Positions 18,426 through 30,417 of a DNA stretch of 64,000 nt are shown here, piece after piece. The stretch is from CAWUJK01 sp963922865 (GTDB lineage Bacteria > Patescibacteriota > Gracilibacteria > BD1-5 > UBA6164), in assembly GCA_963922865.1 (NCBI GenBank), contig CAWUJK010000002.1:1-64000 (forward strand). The letters are read 5' to 3'. The stretch's first letter is position 1; each line of letters begins with the position of its first letter. The notes beneath the pieces are model-generated. The model was given only the letters and a program-made list of their open reading frames with translations, did no database searches and had not been told where the DNA came from. A program made the translations under genes and the position numbers.

Positions 18426-20714
18426 TTAAAGATTTTTCTTTGGAATTTTATAATAATCAAGCAAATACTCAGAAATACTTTTAAAAATTTTTGCTGAAGT
18501 TTGACCTCAGTACTGAGAAACTCTAGGTCTATCAAGCTTAACAACAATAACAAACTTGGGGTCTTCAGCAGGTCAAAATCAGGCAAAAGAAGCATAAGTA
18601 GAAGCTTCTCATTCTTCATAACCTCATTTACTGCTAGCTATCTGAGAAGTACCAGTTTTTCAAGCCAAAGTATATCAATCAACATTTCAAGTCTTAGCAA
18701 CTCATAAATTTATTGAGTTTACCAACATCCTTGTAATAATTCTAGAAGTTTCAGGTTTTATAACCCTATATTTTTGTTCAGTTTTATACTTCAAAATCTT
18801 TTTATCTCAATGCTGAATAGTATCAACTATATGAGGTCTAACATAAATACCTCAATTAGCCAAAACACTATAGGCAGTAGCCATCTGTAAAGGAGTAACA
18901 CTAACTCATAAACCATAACTAGAAGTAAGAAGATTAGAAACAGACCAATGATTTAGATTCCTTATTTCAGAAGTAACTTCTCAAGACAAAGAAACACCAG
19001 TTAAATCCTCAAATCAAAAAGATTTCAAATAATTATAAGCCAAAACCCTTCAATACCTTTGAGCTATTCTTATCATTCATACATTACAAGAATAATTCAA
19101 AGCATGTCAAAAACTATGATATCATAAACATTTACTAGAAACATTACTAATATTAAAATGATCAATCCTCAAACTTCAATTATCTCTATACATAGAATGC
19201 TCACTAATTTCTCAAGAATCAAGTCAAATAGCAACAGTAAAAGCTTTCATAATAGAACCAGGCTCATATAAATCCGAAATAGCCCAATTCCTATAAACAT
19301 CAGGTCAAAAATCATTTATATATTTATACTTTATAATAGCAGGATTTCAAAGCTCTATTAGAGTAGATTCTCTAAGTAAAATTTTTTTAGAATTGTAAAA
19401 AAATTGCTTCCCAACTAAACTATCCTCTACAAAAACAGGAATTCATTTTAAATCCACTAAAGGGTTAGGATATTTTCAATAGTTTACTTTTTCAAGCTCA
19501 TAAACATCTCAAGGTTTATTTGGATCAAATGAAGGATAATTTGCAATTGATACTATCTCTCAAGTTTTAGGATTCATTATGACAACACTACCTTTATTCG
19601 CTCTAAAATCTTTCACTCATATTTCTAAAATAGACTCAACTCTATTTTGAATATTTCTATCAATAGTAGAATAAATTTTAGCTCATTTTCAAAACAAATC
19701 ACCACTCTTTAATGATATAGGATCAATAGTTCTACCTCTAATATCTGTTTTTGCTATGATATAACCCTTATTTCATTTTAAAATATCATTAAAATATCAT
19801 TCCATACCATAAAGTCATTTTCAAGAAGAATCAACAAATCATATCAATCAAGAAGCAAGAGAATTTTCAGGATAATATCTTTGAGGATAAGGTGTAAGTA
19901 TTAAAAAATTAAAGATAGTATCTTTTTCATCTATAATACCCCTTTTAAAAGCATCTTTCTCATCTTTTATATAATTTTCAATTTTTTCTGATGCTTCTAT
20001 AGAAAGTTTTGATAAAAGCTTGGCATATCTTTTATTTCTTTTTCTTATAAGATATTCTATTCTTGTCTCTATTATAGGTATTATTTTTGAAAGTTTTTTA
20101 GCAACATACAACTTATTAATAAGCTCTTCTGGGTTTACATAAAGATTTGTTTTATTTATATAAACTCCTTTTAGTCAAAGAGCTTTTATTTCTGCTGATT
20201 CTATTTTACTAATATTATCACTCAATAAAACAGAGGTTATTTTAGTTTCAAGAAGTTTAGATTTTAATTTTTCTGCTATTTTAGTTTTTATATAATTATC
20301 ATTATACTCAAATTCCTCTAAATCTAAAAGTTTTAAAAATTTTAATAAATTTGACTTACAAGAACTCTCATCATAATTAGCACAAAGCTCCATAAAAATT
20401 ACATCAACCAAAAAAACTACCAGCTTAGACTTATCTCATGAACCCATAGGGTCAATAGCTAGATCATTAAGACTAACAGATGTAGCTAAAGTACTTCAGT
20501 CTTTAGTATATATATTTCCTCTAGTAACGGGAATTTCAACCTTTCAAATTTGCTGTTTATCTGCTAAATTTTTATAATATTCATAATCAAGAACAGTATA
20601 TGAAAAAACCTTTGATATTATTATAAGAAAAAACAAAAAGAAAAATAAAAAAACAATAAGTTCTCTTTTTTGAAGTTTAGGGTTTTTCAGTAAATTATTT
20701 ATTTTAAATTTCAT
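18426..20714 (-). CDS. Class B penicillin-binding protein (FtsI/PBP2-like transpeptidase)
   Basis: 762 aa. One N-terminal membrane anchor (about residues 18-38), a dimerisation domain with PVTRGNIYTKDG, a long Lys-rich insert, then the transpeptidase domain. The active-site SIMK has S487 (YEPGSIMKAF), followed by YSCNVG (SxN) and LAGKTGTSQ (KTG). It cross-links peptidoglycan at the outer face of the membrane. It follows the MurL-like gene with a 6-nt gap, so both are probably one wall-synthesis operon. Whether it serves division or elongation is not decided. Confidence 0.92.
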
Positions 20715-20720
20715 GATTTT

Positions 20721-21995
20721 TTAAATTTCAGTTTCTAGTTTTTTCAAAATAAAAGGCATTTTTTCAAATGAATTAAATCAATTTTTATAGTTAAATAAAT
20801 TCATTTTAAAAGCTTTTAAACTTTCATCATAAGTTCAAACACATTCAAAAGGTTTATTTTGTGTTAATCATAATAATCATTTATAAATAAACAACAATTC
20901 TTTTTTATCAAACAAATTTTGTCAAAATATATTAAACATATCTTTTTGAGATAAAAAAGCTGATAAAATCAAATAAACAAAACTACATTTTTCACATTCA
21001 CAACACCAAAGTCATTTTTTATAATTTTTTTTGCTAGTTATTTTAAAATTTCAATTACAACTTGAAAAATATTTAAAATATTTTTTTGCTTTTTTAGAAA
21101 ATATCTCTGCAATTTCTATCTCAAATTTATCTCTAAGTTTTGAGTAATAATTAATGTTAGTTGAAATATTATCAAAAATATATTTTCTAAAATCATTTTC
21201 AAATTCTCATGATTTAGAATATTGATGATTTATATTCAATCATTTCCAAAATACATTTCACTGATTAGCTGATTTTTCATTTGATAATATAATATTTTTA
21301 ATATTATACAAATAAGCAGAAACAACACTCACAAAAGATATTATTCAAGTAATAGGAACATGTCAATTATAATATCATAACTCATTAAGTCTAAATAAGT
21401 TCTCACTCAAATTTCTTTCCACTAACATATTTTTTTTTGAGAGTATTTTTAAGGTGTTTTTTTTTATTTTATCAATTTTTCAAAATACAAAAGTAGCAAA
21501 TTCTTTTTTTTCTTCTTCTAATAAAATACTTGATACTATACTATCTTTTCAACCTCACCATAATAAAATAGATTTATCTCAGCAAATATCAAATCTATTA
21601 TTTTTTACTAGACACAATGAAGATGAGTTTTGATTTTCAAAATTTAAAATATCTTGAAAATCAAAATCATTTTTTATAAAAAATTCTCATAGTCAATTTA
21701 AATAAAATTTTTTCCAAAACTTTATTTGTTTATCATTTAAAAACCCAAATTTTAATTTAAGTTTTTTGGTTGGAAATAATTTATAATAACTTATTCACAA
21801 AGCTATATGAAGATGAAACATTAAATTATTGATAATAGAATCACTAATATTTTTATTTAATTTGAAAGATTTAGAAAAGAAATTTATTCTTTCTTGAAAA
21901 TACTGTTTTTCATCAAAACTATATCTAAAAGTAGCTATTAAAGAATTTTTATCAAAACTAAATGACTCAAAATAAAATGTATTAAAACTAAGCAT
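20721..21995 (-). CDS. murL: UDP-MurNAc-L-Ala-L-Glu epimerase, MurL-like
   Basis: 424 aa. Blocks shared with MurL as I know it: an F/Y-rich N-terminus (NTFYFESFSF), ALGISYYKLF, NGLGEFF, the PP-loop-like ILLWGGGKDS, LGYYNGHVPITGIIS, NHQYSKSGEFENDF, FSSCNGNF, WCCECEKCSFVYLILSAFL and NKPFECVG. MurL inverts the L-Glu of UDP-MurNAc-dipeptide to D-Glu, replacing MurI. Being next to a penicillin-binding protein supports a wall role. The partner ligase MurD2 is not in the window. Many glycines are TGA. Confidence 0.8.
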
Positions 21996-22148
21996 AAAAT
22001 AAAAAATTAAAGTAAGTATTAATTATCCTAATTTTTGTTAAAATCTCAAATAAAAATTTGTTATTTGTATCTTTAGTAATATAATTCTCTAAGAATTACT
22101 GGTGTATTTTCCGGTTATTCTATTTAATATATAACAAAAAATACTATT

Positions 22149-22415
22149 ATGTCCGTTACAAAAGACCAAAAAAAGGAGTTAGTAGAAAAATTTGCTGGAA
22201 AAGGAAACTCTTGAGCTCCTGAAGCACAAATAGCTATACTAACAGCTGAAATTGAAAACTTAAAAAATCACTTACAAACCCATAAAAAAGATAATCATTC
22301 TAGAAGAGGTATAATGCTTATGGTTGCAAAAAGAAGAAAAATGCTTTCATATCTAAAAAGAAAAAATCCAGAAAAACACAGTGAAATACTAGAAAAATTA
22401 TCAATAAGAAAATAA
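22149..22415 (+). CDS. rpsO: 30S ribosomal protein S15
   Basis: 88 aa, normal size, start ATG 22149. The family block KGNSGAPEAQIAILTAEIENL has its invariant glycine encoded by TGA, one of the clearest proofs of the code. HKKDNHSRRGIMLMVAKRRKML is the 16S rRNA-binding segment. Followed at once by an intrinsic terminator, so it is a single-gene transcript. Confidence 0.97.
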
Positions 22416-22444
22416 AAAACACTGAATTATTTCAGTGTTTTTTT
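22414..22444 (+). terminator. rpsO terminator
   Basis: AAAAAACACTGAA / TTCAGTGTTTTTT stem with a 4-nt loop and T tract directly after the rpsO stop. It also serves relA from the other side. Confidence 0.85.
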
Positions 22445-22466
22445 ATTATAAAATTAAATATTATTT

Positions 22467-24692
22467 TTATTTTAATATTTTATATCAAAGTAAATCTTCT
22501 CATAAAATATTTTCAATCCTTCACACGAGTCTATCTATCAATAAATAATCATAATCTGGAATTTCTAAAGTCAAAGAAATATCTCACTTAAATTTATATT
22601 TTCTTGAATATGATATTTCTTCAATATTTATATCCATAGCATAAACAACATCAGAAAGAGATTTTAAAATTCATCTTCTATTCACTACACTAAAAACAAT
22701 ATTAACTTCTAAAAAATCGTTTTCTTTTGAAAGCTCATAGGCAGATAAAAGTCTATCATGGTTAGAGTTTTTTACAACATCACACCTTCTTTTATGTATA
22801 GTTATTTTTGAATCTCTATTTATATGTGCAACTATTTTTTTAGGAATTTTTTGGTCATCACAACAACAATTTCATAAAGTATAATCAAGTCATTTTTCTC
22901 AACCTATTATAAGTTTTTTATTTTTATTATTACTAAAATCTTCATCATAATCAATTTTAGTTTGCTTACTTTTAGGTTCTTGAAATCAAATGTTTTTTCT
23001 CTTTAATATTCTTTTAAAAACAACAGAAGCTGGTATAGAAAAATTTCAAATTTGTTCAAGAATTTGCCATCTTTCCTCCATATTATTTTCCTTTCATTCT
23101 ATTACTTTAAGTACTGATAATTCTTTATCAAGTTCAAACAATCAAGTTTTTTCTAAATATTTTTCAAGTATATCTTTTCATCTTTCTCTATATAAATCTT
23201 TATTTTCTCTTCTCAAATAGTTTTTTATTCTACTTTTAGCCTTTGAAGTTTTTACAAAAGATAACCGGAAAGGGTTTGGTTTTTTATTTTTATCTGTTAT
23301 AATTTCAACAACATCTCAATTATGCAATTCTTTATCTAAAGTCTTTATTTCTCAATTTATTTTTACACTAACAATCTTATCTCATAAATCACTATGTACA
23401 TAATACGCAAAATCAATAGAACTAGATCATACAGGTAAATTTATGAGATCTCACTTAGGAGTAAAAACAAATATTCTATCCTTAAAAACATCTATCTTTA
23501 AAGAACTTACAAAATCATTATTTTCTAAATCTGCTGTTAATTCTTTTAGCTCTCTAACCCAATCTATACCAGTAGCTTTGACACTTCATTTTTCTTTATA
23601 CTCAAAATGTGCTGCAACTCATATATCTGAATAATTTTTCATCTCATAAGTTTTTATCTGAATTTCAGTTGGTTGCTTTCTATAATCTTTAATCAATCAT
23701 ATAACTGTTGTATGTATTGATCTATATCAATTAGGTTTTGGTAAAGCTATATAATCTTTTAATCTTTTAGGAAGAGGAACCCAAGCTTTATGAACAAGTC
23801 ATAATACTTTGTAACAAGTAGTTTCATCAGGAACTATTATTATTACTCATAATATATCATAAAGAGATTTTATAGAGTCTAATTGTTTTTTCTGCATTTT
23901 TTTATAAACAGAATAAATTGATTTTACCCTGTAGTCAATTTTATAATCAGCTATATTATTGTCATCCAAAAGTTTCATTATCTCTTTTTCTACATGTTTA
24001 GAAAAAATTTTCATAGAATCTCATAGTTCTTCAAATTCTTTGGAAAGTTTAGAATAATCATCAGGTTCTAAAACTTTGAAACACTCTTCTTGCAAACTAT
24101 TTTTAAAATTATATAGTCATAATCTATCAGCTATAGGAGCATATATATTTAATGTTTCAAGAGCTATTCTTTCTATTTTTTCGGGTGAGGAATGAAAATT
24201 GATAGTTTTCATATTATGGTATCTATCTGCCAATTTTATAAAAATAACTCTTAAATCTTCAGCCATAGCCACAAACATTTTCCTGAGACTTCAAATAGCC
24301 CTATCTTCTCATACATATCTAACTTTTCAAACTTTTTCCATAGACTCACAAAGAGATCTAACATCAGATCAGAAATACTTCTCTATGTCCTGTGCAGTTT
24401 TATTTGTATCTTCTATGACATCATGCAATAAACAAGCCTGAATAGCTGAAATATCAGGTTTAAGACTCATAAGTAATTTAGTAGATTCAACTGGATGGCT
24501 TATGTAAGGTTCTCATGAGAGTCTAGATTGTCAAAAGTGAGATTCACGAGCATAAATGTATGCTTTTCTTATTTCACCCTCAATAAAAATATTAGTTTCA
24601 TCTTTTATATAAATACAAGCCTTTTTGATTATAAAATCAATAGCCTTATCAATCTCAGAATAATCATAATTATTTTTATCTATATCAGTCAT
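22467..24692 (-). CDS. RelA/SpoT bifunctional (p)ppGpp synthetase/hydrolase
   Basis: 741 aa with the full Rel layout. The HD hydrolase domain holds ACLLHDVIEDT. The synthetase domain holds YDILGVIIIVPDE, PNGYRSIHTTVIG and EIQIKTYEMKNYSD. A TGS domain (DRIFVFTPKGDLINLP), a helical zinc-finger-like region (LGNCCCDDQK) and a C-terminal ACT-like domain follow. Intact HD residues suggest both making and breaking of the stringent alarmone. Start ATG 24690-24692. Ends 21 nt from the rpsO terminator. Confidence 0.95.
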
Positions 24693-24834
24693 CAAAATCT
24701 TTAATATTTAATAAATTTTCATCATTATAATACAATGGTAATATTTTGTAAAGTAATTTTGATAGAATATTCTTTACATTTTATAATAAAACATTATTAT
24801 TAAATAGTTATATTTTGTAATAAACTTAAATAAA

Positions 24835-25653
24835 ATGAATAATATAAATAGCAAAGCGTTTACTTTAGTAGAACTTTTAGTTGTTATAACTATACTTGCA
24901 ATTATTTCAGTTGTTGCATACCAAAATTTTGGTTGAGCCGTTGACAAAGCTGTTTCTGGTAGAAAAATATCTGATGTAGCTGTCATAGAAAAATCGCTAT
25001 CTCAATTTAAAATTGATAACAACTATTATCCTAGTGTTTGAAAACTTGATGAAAACACAAATAAATGGTGATATAGTTCTAATAATGAAGCTTCACCATC
25101 AAATACTTTAAAAGTAACAATGCAATGAGCAGAAATTGCTAAAATAGAATCTGCATCTTGAGGTTGAAAAGTTATGAATTTAGAGTCACCTGCTAAACAA
25201 ATTTGAGCAAAATGAACAATATCTCAAACTGAACTATGAAAAAAATACCTAAGTAAAGATTTATATGATCCTGAGGTATGAGATTTAAAAGAAAATGAAA
25301 ATAAGAAAAAACTTATTGAGTATTGATTAGGTAGATATGTTTATGCTGTTTATAAAAAACCTAATTCAGCTGATTGGTGAGATAAAGATAAAACATGAAG
25401 TTTTTACAATATAGCATTTACAGTAAAAAAGAACCAAAGTGATACATACATAACAAAAATAGTTTGAGATTATGATAAAGGTTCATGTTTTGATAATTCT
25501 GAGAATTGTCCAGACACACTGATATGAAGTAAAGAAAATATATTAAAAAATGAACAAGAACAATGAAAAAGTAACTCTTGAACACCTCTTTCAGATTTTA
25601 GCTCTAAATCTAGTAACCAATGAATTCCATATCCTGTAAATGATTTTGAGTAA
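24835..25653 (+). CDS. Type IV prepilin-like protein
   Basis: 272 aa. The prepilin cleavage and methylation motif is present at the N-terminus (SKAFTLVELLVVITILAII), followed by one hydrophobic helix. The rest is a Ser/Gly/Lys-rich globular part with two Cys near the end (SCFDNSENCP), likely a disulphide. About 20 glycines are TGA. It is a pilin or pseudopilin exported to the surface. No assembly ATPase or prepilin peptidase is adjacent, so it depends on genes outside the window. Confidence 0.88.
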
Positions 25654-25688
25654 CCAATATTTTAATATTCTATAATCTTTTGTAGTTG

Positions 25689-25717
25689 AAAAGTTCCCTA
25701 ATTATAGGGAGCTTTTT
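25689..25717 (+). terminator. Terminator after the prepilin gene
   Basis: AAAAGTTCCCTA and a near-complementary half ending in CTTTTT flank a short loop, 36 nt after the stop codon. Confidence 0.7.
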
Positions 25718-25733
25718 AGTTAGTTATAGTTTG

Positions 25734-25836
25734 TAACCCTATCTTGAATTTTTTCCCTAAAATTAGGGAAAGAGGCTACATAACTTAATCTAGTTGTAGA
25801 TGTTCCTCGCTAATTGTAGAGAGGTTAAGTGGGTTA
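25734..25836 (+). ncRNA. Putative multi-branched structured RNA
   Basis: A closing stem TAACCC (25734) / GGGTTA (25831) encloses three elements. The first is the hairpin TTTCCCT/AGGGAAA (25752-25771). The second is an inner stem ACTTAA (25783) / TTAAGT (25825). Inside it are the hairpins ATCTA/TAGAT and CCTC...GAGG (25805-25824). A T-rich run follows on the plus strand. It lies between convergent genes and has no ORF. No known family matches from memory; strand is inferred from the T run. Confidence 0.4.
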
Positions 25837-25855
25837 TTTTTATTAACTCAAAAAA

Positions 25856-26518
25856 TTAAATTTTTCTTACTATACTTATTATATTTTTTTTATTATCAAA
25901 AACCCTATTTTCCAAAATACTAAATCATGATTTTTTGAATAAAAATTCAAGTTCAATTAAACTAAAACAATGATAATATCTATTATGTTTTCAAATTTTT
26001 ATATCATAATCCAAGCTTCAAAATTCATTTTCACTTCATTTTATAATTGAGCTTTTATATTTTTTATTGTTGATATCACTATTCAGAGACCAATTAGTAA
26101 AAAAAATAATTCATCATTTTTTTAAAATACTAAAAGATTTTTTTAAAATAGTTAATCTATCTTCAAATTTATCTATATGATGGAAACTAGCAATAAAAAA
26201 AATACAGTCAAACTTTTTAGAGTCAAATTTATCTATATCAATCATATTTAATTTTACAAATTTTTTAGTTGGAAAATTTTGACTAGCAAAACTCAACATT
26301 TTAGATGAAATATCAACTCAATTGTAGAAAAAATCATTTATGGGAAAATGTATTGATAAATGTTCTAGTAATCTTCAACTTCCACATCATAAATCCAAAA
26401 TATTTTTATTTTTAATTCAAGAAATATAGGAAGAAATAAAATAATCTATTTCTTCCCATTTCATATTTTTTCTAGATTTAGAAAAAGTCCTACCAAAATT
26501 ATCATAATCTACAAACAT
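25856..26518 (-). CDS. Class I SAM-dependent methyltransferase
   Basis: 220 aa. Motif I is ILDLGCGSGRLLEHL (about residues 41-55), followed by FFYNGVDISSKML, FDCIFFIASFHHI and LKKGGIIFFTNWS. The C-terminal half (NRYYHCFSLIELEFLFKKSG) resembles the Trm9/ABH8-type tRNA wobble-uridine methyltransferases, but the substrate is not certain. TGA encodes several glycines. It lies 57 nt downstream of argS on the same strand and is probably co-transcribed. Confidence 0.82.
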
Positions 26519-26575
26519 AGATGATTTACAAGATATTTAATTTTTATAAAATATTAAGCAAAAAAAATATTTTTA

Positions 26576-28324
26576 CTACATCTTTTTTGGCATTTCTATT
26601 GCAAGCAAAGAAAAACACTGCTTTATAATGATACAAAATAAATCAACAAGTTTTAATCTAGCTATTTTTTCTTGATCATTTTGAGAACTCAATATATGAA
26701 CATTGTTATAAAATGAGTTAAATATTTTTGTTAGCTCATAACAATATTTACAAAGTATATGAGGCATATTAGAGTTTAATGTATCTAGTATAATGTTTTC
26801 ATAATCCAAAAGTTTTTTTATTAAATCAATTTCTTGTTTTGCATTAAATTCAAAAGAAGTATCAATATTAAAATTTCAATCAAAATTATTAATTATTTTT
26901 TTTGCCCTAACATAAGCATACTGTATATATGGTCCAGAATTTCATTCAAAACTCATAAATTCATCCCAATCAAAAATACTATCTGTTTCTCTAGATTTTT
27001 TTAAATGTCAATATTTTATAGCTCAAATTCAAATTATTTTTCAAAGTTCATCTAATTCTTCTTGATTCAAATCATTTCTTTTTTCAAGAATAATTTTTTT
27101 AGCTCTATTTTCAGCTTCATCCAATATTTTATCCAGTTTAATAATATTTCATTTTCTAGTAGAAAAAATTCAATCTTTTCAAGCTATAAATCAATTAGAA
27201 GCATGTATTAACTTACTATCTCATAACCATCAAGCATTTTTTGATATTTCAAAAGCCTGTTTAAAGTGCAAACTTTGTCTTACATCAACAAAATAAATTA
27301 TCTTTTCCGGATTCCAGTTTGACATTCTATACTTTATACAAGCCAAATCACTTGCCAAATAACCATGAGTTCCATTTCTTTTTTGTAAGATGCAACTACT
27401 AAGTCATGATTTATCAGGAAAAATAACTCAAACAGAATTATCTTCATTTTTAGTGGCTATTGATTTATCTAATAATTCTTTTACTATTGAATTCATATCA
27501 TAAACTAAATCAGGACAACTATTCATTTTTGGTAAGTCTAAACCTTCATAAAAACTTTCTCAAATATTATAATCAGGAAAAACAGAAAGCCTTTTTAAAT
27601 TTCTAGTAAGATCTAAAATAGAATATTTAGTGAATTTTTCCCATAGTAAAATAGATTCATTATTTCAAGAAGAAAGCAGTTTAAACTCCTGTCTAACATC
27701 TTCTTCAATCTTTTCATCCTTTGATACTTCAGTATTTATTTTTACATATAATTCCAAAAGATAATCAACAGCATTTTTTTTAAACTCATCCTCATCTCAC
27801 CAAAGTTTATAAGCTTTAATTAAATTTCAAAATATTATACCCCAATCTCAAATATGACTATCTGATATAACATTGTATCATAATTTTTTATAAATATTTA
27901 TAATTGTCTGTCATATATTTGGTGTACAAATATGTCAAACATGTAGTGGTTTTCATACATTAACTCAAATATAATCAACTATAATAGTTTTATTTTCTCA
28001 AACTTTTTTTAGTAAATTATTTCTATTTTTGTAAATTTTATCAAATAGTTCACTATAAATTTTATTGTTTATCTCAATATTTAGATAAGCTCAAGAAACT
28101 TCTAATCATAATATTAAATCATTTTTTAATTCTTCTAAAAAACCTTTTAACTCACAAGCCACAAGGTTTGGATTTTTTTTAAGATGTTTTGATAAAATAC
28201 CAGCATTAAAACTATAATCTCAAAACATTGTTTTAGGTGGTACTCCAAGTTTTATATCATCCAAAAATATGTCATAGTTTTGTTTTATAATTTTTAACAA
28301 TAGATTTATTAAAGAGGATTGCAT
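26576..28324 (-). CDS. argS: Arginyl-tRNA synthetase
   Basis: 582 aa class I synthetase. N-terminal additional domain with FGDYSFNAGIL; the HIGH-type motif is NVGKPLHVGHICTPNIG. HIGDWGIIFG and GYLASDLACIKYR are family-specific, and the KMSKS-equivalent is STRKGNIIKLD. C-terminal anticodon-binding helices end IEMPKKM. Start ATG 28322-28324. Intact; glycines are often TGA. Confidence 0.95.
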
Positions 28325-28480
28325 TTCTTGTATTAAATATTAAATTTAAAATCAGATAAATTTTATTGATTTTTTAAAAAAAATAAAGAGAAAATAAAAA
28401 AATAAGATAAAAAAAATTGATTATTTATAAATATTTTCTAAAATAATATATTATTGTATAATTATAATTAGACAAAAACA

Positions 28481-29674
28481 ATGAAATTAATAGCAAAAAG
28501 TAATAATTATTTACTAAACATAAATAAAAATTGATTCGATTTAGAAAAAAATTTAATGAAAAAAATAGTTTTAGATCTAAAAAAAGAGAGATTAATTATA
28601 ATAAAATGAATAAAATGAGTATGAAAAACTAAAACAATCAGCTATATTTTATCAAAAAGCAAAATAAAAGATAGCTTTTTATACATAAATAAATCACTTG
28701 ATTTAGAAAACAAAATAAAAAATGACAAAAGCTTAAATGAAATACTAAATCAATATATAAAATGTTTTCAAAAACCAAAATTGATAATACTAGAAAATAT
28801 AGAGTCAATTGAAAATATTAAAGATTTTATTAATTTATTGTATAGTCACAATTATACAATAATTATTATTTGAAATAGTATAAGTATTTGAAATAAACCT
28901 GAAATAGAGATAAATAGTGAAAGAAAATTTGATTTTTATTTATTAGATAAAGAAAGAGAATATGTAGAAGTATTAAAAACAAAAAATACAATTTTTGAAG
29001 AAATAATAAAAATTTATTCTTTAAAAAGCTTTGAATTGTATAATTATAGTTTAATATTTTTGAGTAATTTTAATAAAATTGCTTCAATAAGAGAAATAAA
29101 TAGAAAACTAAACAAAAATATAAAAATTTCTTTGTTTACTATGATGGAATATATAAAATATTCACTAAATGCATTAATATTAAAACAAATATATGTTTTT
29201 GATTTTAAAAAAAATAAAAAAATAAAATCTAAAACTAAATATTATTTTAGTGATACAAATTTTAGAAATAGTTTATATGATTTTAGTTTAGAACAAAATA
29301 AACTTAAAGAAAATTTTTTATTCAATGAATTATACAAATCATGATATGATATAAATTCTTGATTAAATTGAAATTACAATTTTACTTTTTATTGAAATAA
29401 AATAAAAAAAGATGAGTGTCAAAATATTATAAAAATAGATACTATTTTCATTGATTTTTGTATAGAAAAAGATAAAAAAAATATAAAAAAACAAATAAAA
29501 AAATTACTAAAAATACCAGAAATTCCGTATAATATAAAAAACAAAGAATGCAATCTTAAACAAAATTTTTCAAAATACTTAATATTGGATGAAAAAAAAG
29601 ATATTTGAATTAAAAAATTTAATTATGAAAATTTAAAAATAATTAATTTAAATCAATTACTAAAAATAATTTAA
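28481..29674 (+). CDS. AAA-family ATPase with DUF4143-like C-terminus
   Basis: 397 aa. Walker A is IIIKGIKGVGKTKTIS, all glycines there coming from TGA. Walker B is PKLIILENIES, and IIIIGNSISIG could be a sensor strand. The C-terminal half (YYFSDTNFRNSLYDFSLEQN, then LFNELYKSGYDIN) fits the AAA_14 plus DUF4143 architecture seen in many small genomes. Role unknown; such proteins are often accessory or defence-associated. Very Lys/Ile/Asn-rich. Transcribed alone on the plus strand. Confidence 0.75.
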
Positions 29675-29694
29675 AAATATAAAAAAATTATTAT

Positions 29695-29722
29695 TTGACA
29701 TAATATTATTTTTATATATAAT
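29695..29722 (+). promoter_or_regulatory. Consensus promoter before the lipoprotein gene
   Basis: TTGACA at 29695 and TATAAT at 29717 with a 16-nt spacer, one of the best sigma70-like promoters in the window. Confidence 0.7.
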
Positions 29723-29779
29723 CACTAGCAGATATAGAATTATAAGGTATTATAAAAATACGAAGGAGTTTATAAAACT

Positions 29780-29794
29780 ATGACTTATATGTAA
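29780..29794 (+). other. Four-codon leader ORF behind a strong ribosome binding site
   Basis: AAGGAG (29763-29768) is followed 11 nt later by ATG ACT TAT ATG TAA. The lipoprotein start comes 18 nt after this stop and has no clear ribosome binding site of its own. It could be a translation-coupled leader. Confidence 0.4.
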
Positions 29795-29812
29795 TTTATA
29801 ATATTAAAAAAT

Positions 29813-30331
29813 ATGGTCTTAAAAAAAAGATTATGAGCTTTAGCTCTTGCATGAGTAGTTAGTACATGATGTACAAAACACTCAGATTATGATATTGATA
29901 CTGTTAATAGAATTAATGATTTTAAAGAGAGGGTTATTAATACACTTATACTAGAACAAGAATGGAAAAATACGCAACATTTTCATGAAGATATTATTTG
30001 TGACTATAATTGAAATTCAAACTATCTTAAATGATCATACATATCCCTTAATAATTATCATTGAATTATAGTTAGTGAAACATTTTCACCAAATAAAATG
30101 ATGGGAGTTTATGAATGAGAAGATGATAGTATAAATGTAGAATATATTGATACTAATATGGATGGTATACCTGAAAGAATTATTAGTAATTTAGATAATG
30201 ATTATACTACAGAATTGAAAATATACAATGATGAAACTTCAATGGACGATAAAGAGAGAATGTTGTATAATTATCACTCAGCGGGTAATGAAATAATTAA
30301 TGATTGTACTGTTTATAGATACATGGAATAA
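29813..30331 (+). CDS. Predicted lipoprotein
   Basis: 172 aa. Basic N-terminus (MVLKKR), hydrophobic core and a lipobox at GVVSTGC, with lipidated Cys at about residue 20. The mature part is acidic and rich in Asn, Asp and Tyr, with DTNMDGIPERII reminiscent of a calcium-binding repeat loop. No family is recognised. It is likely membrane-anchored and surface-exposed. Driven by the consensus promoter at 29695. Confidence 0.72.
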
Positions 30332-30360
30332 TTGATCTGATTTTTTAAAATAAAAATAAT

Positions 30361-30394
30361 AAAAAAATAAAAGCCCTTTGGATTTTATTTTTTT
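30361..30394. terminator. Bidirectional terminator
   Basis: AAAAAAATAAAA and its exact complement flank a 10-nt loop (GCCCTTTGGA) between convergent genes. Confidence 0.8.
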
Positions 30395-30417
30395 ATTTAA
30401 CTTTTAAACAATTATGA

